Below, one piece after another: positions 61,201-64,000 of a stretch of DNA of 64,000 nt (position 1 is the stretch's first letter; every line of letters begins with the position of its first letter). The DNA comes from Anaeramoeba ignava. Taxonomy: Eukaryota; Metamonada; Anaeramoebidae. Position numbers and translations under genes: made by a program. Below the pieces are notes generated by a model. That model was given only the letters and a program-made list of their open reading frames with translations. It made no database searches and had not been told where the DNA came from. The DNA lies in the NCBI GenBank assembly GCA_028826165.1, contig JAPDFW010000090.1, positions 62,001-126,000 of the forward strand, written 5' to 3'.

Positions 61201-62229
61201 TTTTTAGAAATAATTTTTGTTCTTCTAGAGATAACTGCTTATATTTTTGTTTTTCTTCTTTGGATAATTGATTCCATTCTTTTCCAAATATTTTAGCTAA
61301 AAGTATCATATGATAAGGATGATCCATATATTTTTTAGCTATTTTTTCATATTTTTCAGAAACAAACATTAAAAAAGGGGGTCTTCCTTTTTGTGGAATT
61401 GTGTTTGGTTTTTCAACTTGAATTCCAAATTTTTGCATTTTATTTTCATAAATTTCCCATTCTTTTTCAAATCTAATTTTATCTTGTTTCGCAAATTCTT
61501 TATAAGGCTTTGAATTTAAATTTAAATTTTAATTTTAATTTTAATTTTTATCCGATTTTCATTTTTAATTTTAATTTTAATTTTCAAAATGAATTTTAAT
61601 TTTAATTTTAATTTTAATTTTGATTTTAAATTTGATTTTAATTTTAATTTTAATTTTAATTTTAATTTTAATTTTAATTTTGATTTTAAATTTGATTTTA
61701 ATTTTAATTTTAATTTTAAATTTTAAATTTAAATTTGATTTTAATTTAAATTTTAAATTTAATTTTAATTTTAAATTTTAATTTTAATTTTAATTTTAAT
61801 TTTAATTTTTAATTTTTAATTTTTAATTTTAATTTTAATTTTAAATTTTAAATTTAAATTTGATTTTAATTTAAATTTTAATTTTAATTTTAATTTTAAA
61901 TTTGATTTAAATTTGATTTTGATTTTAATTTTAATTTTAATTTTAATTTTAATTTTGATTTTGATTTTAAATTTGATTTTGATTTTAATTTTAATTTTAA
62001 TTTTAATTTTAATTTTAATTTTAATTTTGATTACTTTTTTTTCAGATTCTGGTATTTTTTTCCAAGCAGCATAAAGTAATCGACATTTTTGACTTGGATC
62101 AAGATTTCTGTATTTTGTTTGAAATAATGGCAGATTACAGACATAAAATATTTGTGCATCTTGTCTTGGTCTTTTTGGTCTTTTTGGTTTTTGTGATAAT
62201 TTTAATTTTCCTTTTAAATTTTTTTGCAT
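61088..62229 (-). CDS. Protein with two HMG boxes
   Basis: Exon 1 (62229-62035) has the first half of an HMG box: PKRPKRPRQDAQIFYVCNL, then RLLYAAWKKIPESEKK. A 527-bp repeat intron follows. Exon 2 (from 61507) completes the box with PYKEFAKQDKIRFEKEWEIY. It then gives a second box: KGRPPFLMFVSEKYEKIAKK, then GKEWNQLSKEEKQKYKQLS. The junction falls at the conserved EK|PY position. HMG-box proteins bend DNA. Two boxes with a polar tail recall HMGB or mitochondrial TFAM-like proteins; no target peptide is obvious. The frame ends at 61088 in an ENKNENQ tract, where a one-base shift would extend the protein. Divergent from the ankyrin gene. Confidence 0.85.
61508..62034 (-). repeat. Intron of the HMG-box gene, TTTTAA microsatellite
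   Basis: 527 bp of (TTTTAA)n on the plus strand, with TTTGATTTTAAA variants and one AAAATGAATTTT seed. It sits inside HMG box 1. Confidence 0.85.
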
Positions 62230-62315
62230 TTATTCACAAAAAAAAAAATGATAAAAAATTTTTTTTCATTTTTCATTTTTTTCATTTTTTTCATTTTTAA
62301 AATTTAAAAATAAAA
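62230..62315. promoter_or_regulatory. Compact divergent promoter, HMG and ankyrin genes
   Basis: Only 86 bp separate the two start codons. The plus strand carries TTTTTTTCATTTTTCATTTTTTTCATTTTTTTCA-type repeats (62262-62299), four copies of the general upstream motif, ending about 17 nt before the ankyrin ATG. Confidence 0.4.
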
Positions 62316-64000
62316 ATGAATATTTGGCAAATTATTGAAGAAAATAATAACAACAATAATATTATTATTGAATACTTAAAACAAATTGAAAAAATTACAG
62401 AAAATGAATTAAAAAAAGAAAACAAACCAATTTTACATTTTGCAATCGAAAAACAAGTTTCAAAAGAAGTAATTGAATTATTAATTACAAAAGGTTCAGA
62501 TCCAAAAGAAGTTGATGAATTAGGAAAGAATTCATTGCATTTGGCAGTTATGAATAATTCAAAAATTGAAATACTTGAACTTTTGATTGAAAAAGGAATT
62601 GATATTAATTCAAAAACAAATGGAAATGAAACTGCTTTACATTTTGCTTGCCAACACAATTCATTTGAAATTATTAAATATCTTATTGAAAAAAAAAGAA
62701 TTGATATTAATTCAAAAACAAATGGAAATGAAACAGCTTTACATTTTGCTTGTGATAATAAAAATCCAAATTCATTTGAAATTATTAAATATCTTATTGA
62801 AAAAAAAAGAATTGATATTAATTCAAAAACAATACGGAATGAAACACCTTTACATTTTGCTTGTGATAATAAAAATCCAAATTCAATCGAAATTATCAAA
62901 TATCTTATTGAAGAAAAAGGAATTGATATTAATTCAAAAACAAAATATAATGAAACACCTTTACATTTTGCTTGCCAAAATAAATACCCAACATCATTTG
63001 AAATTATTAAATATCTTATTGAAAAAGGAATTGATATTAATTCAAAAACAGAAGATAATATAACAGCTTTACATATTGCTTGTCTAAATAAAAATTCAAA
63101 TTCATTTCAAATTATTAAATATCTTATTGAAGAAAAAGGAATTGATATTAATTCAAGAACAAAAGATAGAAATAAAACAGCTTTACATATTGCTTGCCAA
63201 AATAAAAATCCAAATTCATTTGAAATTATCAAATTATTGATTGAAAAAGGAATTGATATTAATTCAAAAACAAAAGAAAATGAAACTGCTTTACATTTTG
63301 TTTGCCAAAATAAAAATCCAAATTCAATCGAAATTATTAAATATCTTATTGAAAAAGGAATTGATATTAATTCAAAAACAGAAGAAAATGAAACAGCTTT
63401 ACATTTTGTTTGCCAAAATAAAAATCCAAATTCATTTCAAATTATTAAATATCTTATTGAAAAAGGAATTGATATTAATTCAAAAACATATCAAAATGAA
63501 ACAGCTTTACATATTGCTTGCCAAAATCAAAATCCAAATTCATTTCAAATTATTAAATATCTTATTGAAAAAGGAATTGATATTAATTCAAAAACAAAAT
63601 ATAAAAATGAAACAGCTTTACATATTGCTTGCCAAAATCAAAATCCAAATTCATTTCAAATTATCAAATTATTAATTGAAAAAAGAATTGATATTAATTC
63701 AAAAACAAAAGATAATAAAACAGCTTTACATTATGCTTGCCAAAATAAAAATCCAAATTCATTTGAAATTATCAAATTATTAATTGAAAAAGGAATTGAT
63801 ATTAATTCAAAAACAAAATATAAAAATGAAACACCTTTACATATTGTTTGCAGAAATCAAAATTCGAATTCATTTCAAATTATTAAATATCTTGTTGAAG
63901 AAAAAAGAATTGATATTAATTCAAAAACAAAAGAAAATGAAACTGCTTTACATATTATTTGCCAAAATCAAAATCCAAATTCAATTCAAATTATCAAATT
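62316..64000 (+). CDS. Ankyrin-repeat protein, 5' part (runs off right edge)
   Basis: Open from the ATG at 62316 (MNIWQIIEENNNNNN) to the window end, 561 codons without a stop. After a short N-terminal helical region and two diverged ankyrin repeats (NSLHLAVMNNSKIEILELLI), at least twelve near-identical units of 34-37 residues follow: NETALHFACQNKNPNSFEII, then KYLIEKGIDINSKT. The TALH/TPLH start and LL/YLIEKG end are the ankyrin hallmarks. The extra NPNS loop makes units longer than the usual 33. Cysteine and Asn content is high. Near-identity at DNA level means units can expand or contract. The C-terminal domain, which would tell the function, is outside the window. Confidence 0.9.
   Translation, partial: MNIWQIIEENNNNNNIIIEYLKQIEKITENELKKENKPILHFAIEKQVSKEVIELLITKGSDPKEVDELGKNSLHLAVMNNSKIEILELLIEKGIDINSKTNGNETALHFACQHNSFEIIKYLIEKKRIDINSKTNGNETALHFACDNKNPNSFEIIKYLIEKKRIDINSKTIRNETPLHFACDNKNPNSIEIIKYLIEEKGIDINSKTKYNETPLHFACQNKYPTSFEIIKYLIEKGIDINSKTEDNITALHIACLNKNSNSFQIIKYLIEEKGIDINSRTKDRNKTALHIACQNKNPNSFEIIKLLIEKGIDINSKTKENETALHFVCQNKNPNSIEIIKYLIEKGIDINSKTEENETALHFVCQNKNPNSFQIIKYLIEKGIDINSKTYQNETALHIACQNQNPNSFQIIKYLIEKGIDINSKTKYKNETALHIACQNQNPNSFQIIKLLIEKRIDINSKTKDNKTALHYACQNKNPNSFEIIKLLIEKGIDINSKTKYKNETPLHIVCRNQNSNSFQIIKYLVEEKRIDINSKTKENETALHIICQNQNPNSIQIIK

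Overview
The window is nuclear DNA of a very AT-rich, intron-bearing unicellular eukaryote. The signs are GT-AG introns whose splicing restores the reading frame in gene after gene, a standard genetic code with mostly TAA stops, Asn/Gln/Lys-rich low-complexity protein tracts, and only eukaryotic gene families (VPS13, Rab, Pumilio, U-box, DH-PH-FYVE, RCC1-BTB, BTB-TLDc, histone H3, HMG-box). The gene mix and composition fit an amoeboid protist such as Anaeramoeba (Metamonada). That assignment is inference; no rRNA or other phylogenetic marker is present.

Layout. 1-3913 (-): 5' part of a VPS13-type lipid-transfer protein gene running off the left edge. 4010-8400: satellite A (about 165 bp unit), interrupted by a Mutator-like (MULE) transposon at 4393-6777 with perfect 54-bp terminal inverted repeats and an 8-bp target duplication. 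8526-12027 (+): five-exon NT-C2/DIL-domain gene. 12212-14910 (+): low-complexity protein with a 33-bp coding minisatellite. 15418-18321 (+): GIDE/MUL1-like membrane protein. 19211-20190 (-): broken gene with a USP-like C-terminus. 20370-28340: large inverted repeat with RCC1-BTB genes and satellite B in both arms; a secreted or anchored beta-propeller gene lies in the spacer. 28651-30366 (+): BTB-coiled coil-TLDc gene. 31578-31834: third RCC1-BTB fragment. 31941-35694 (+): DH-PH-FYVE RhoGEF gene (FGD-like). 36158-36899 (+): small three-exon gene of unknown function. 37210-38900 and 43800-46245: satellite C arrays, each ending at a near-identical histone H3-like gene (39087 and 46425) with an extraordinary Gly-Gln-Lys tail. 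Between them lie a vWA gene (-) and a BTB-ARM gene (+) built from identical-length ARM exons. 47075-50051 (-): U-box/ARM E3 ligase. 50209-51873 (-): Rab GTPase. 52233-56604 (-): eight-exon Pumilio gene. 56866-58493 (+): NBR1-like FW-domain protein with a frame-unstable tail. 58764-60188 (+): protein with about 80 tetrapeptide repeats. 61088-62229 (-): double HMG-box protein. 62316-64000 (+): ankyrin-repeat gene running off the right edge.

How genes relate. There are no operons; genes are separate, often divergent with 80-260 bp between start codons. Many products belong to membrane traffic (VPS13, Rab, FYVE-RhoGEF, NT-C2/DIL) or to ubiquitin/BTB biology (several BTB proteins, U-box, GIDE, USP-like, NBR1-like). 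Most genes carry a T-rich TTTCATTTTT motif on their sense strand shortly before the start codon. Introns fall into a short class (about 60-110 bp) and a long class (300-2100 bp) filled with short AT repeats. Several low-complexity or duplicated genes carry single-base frame breaks, while VPS13, NT-C2/DIL, BTB-ARM, U-box, Rab and Pumilio splice to perfect frames.
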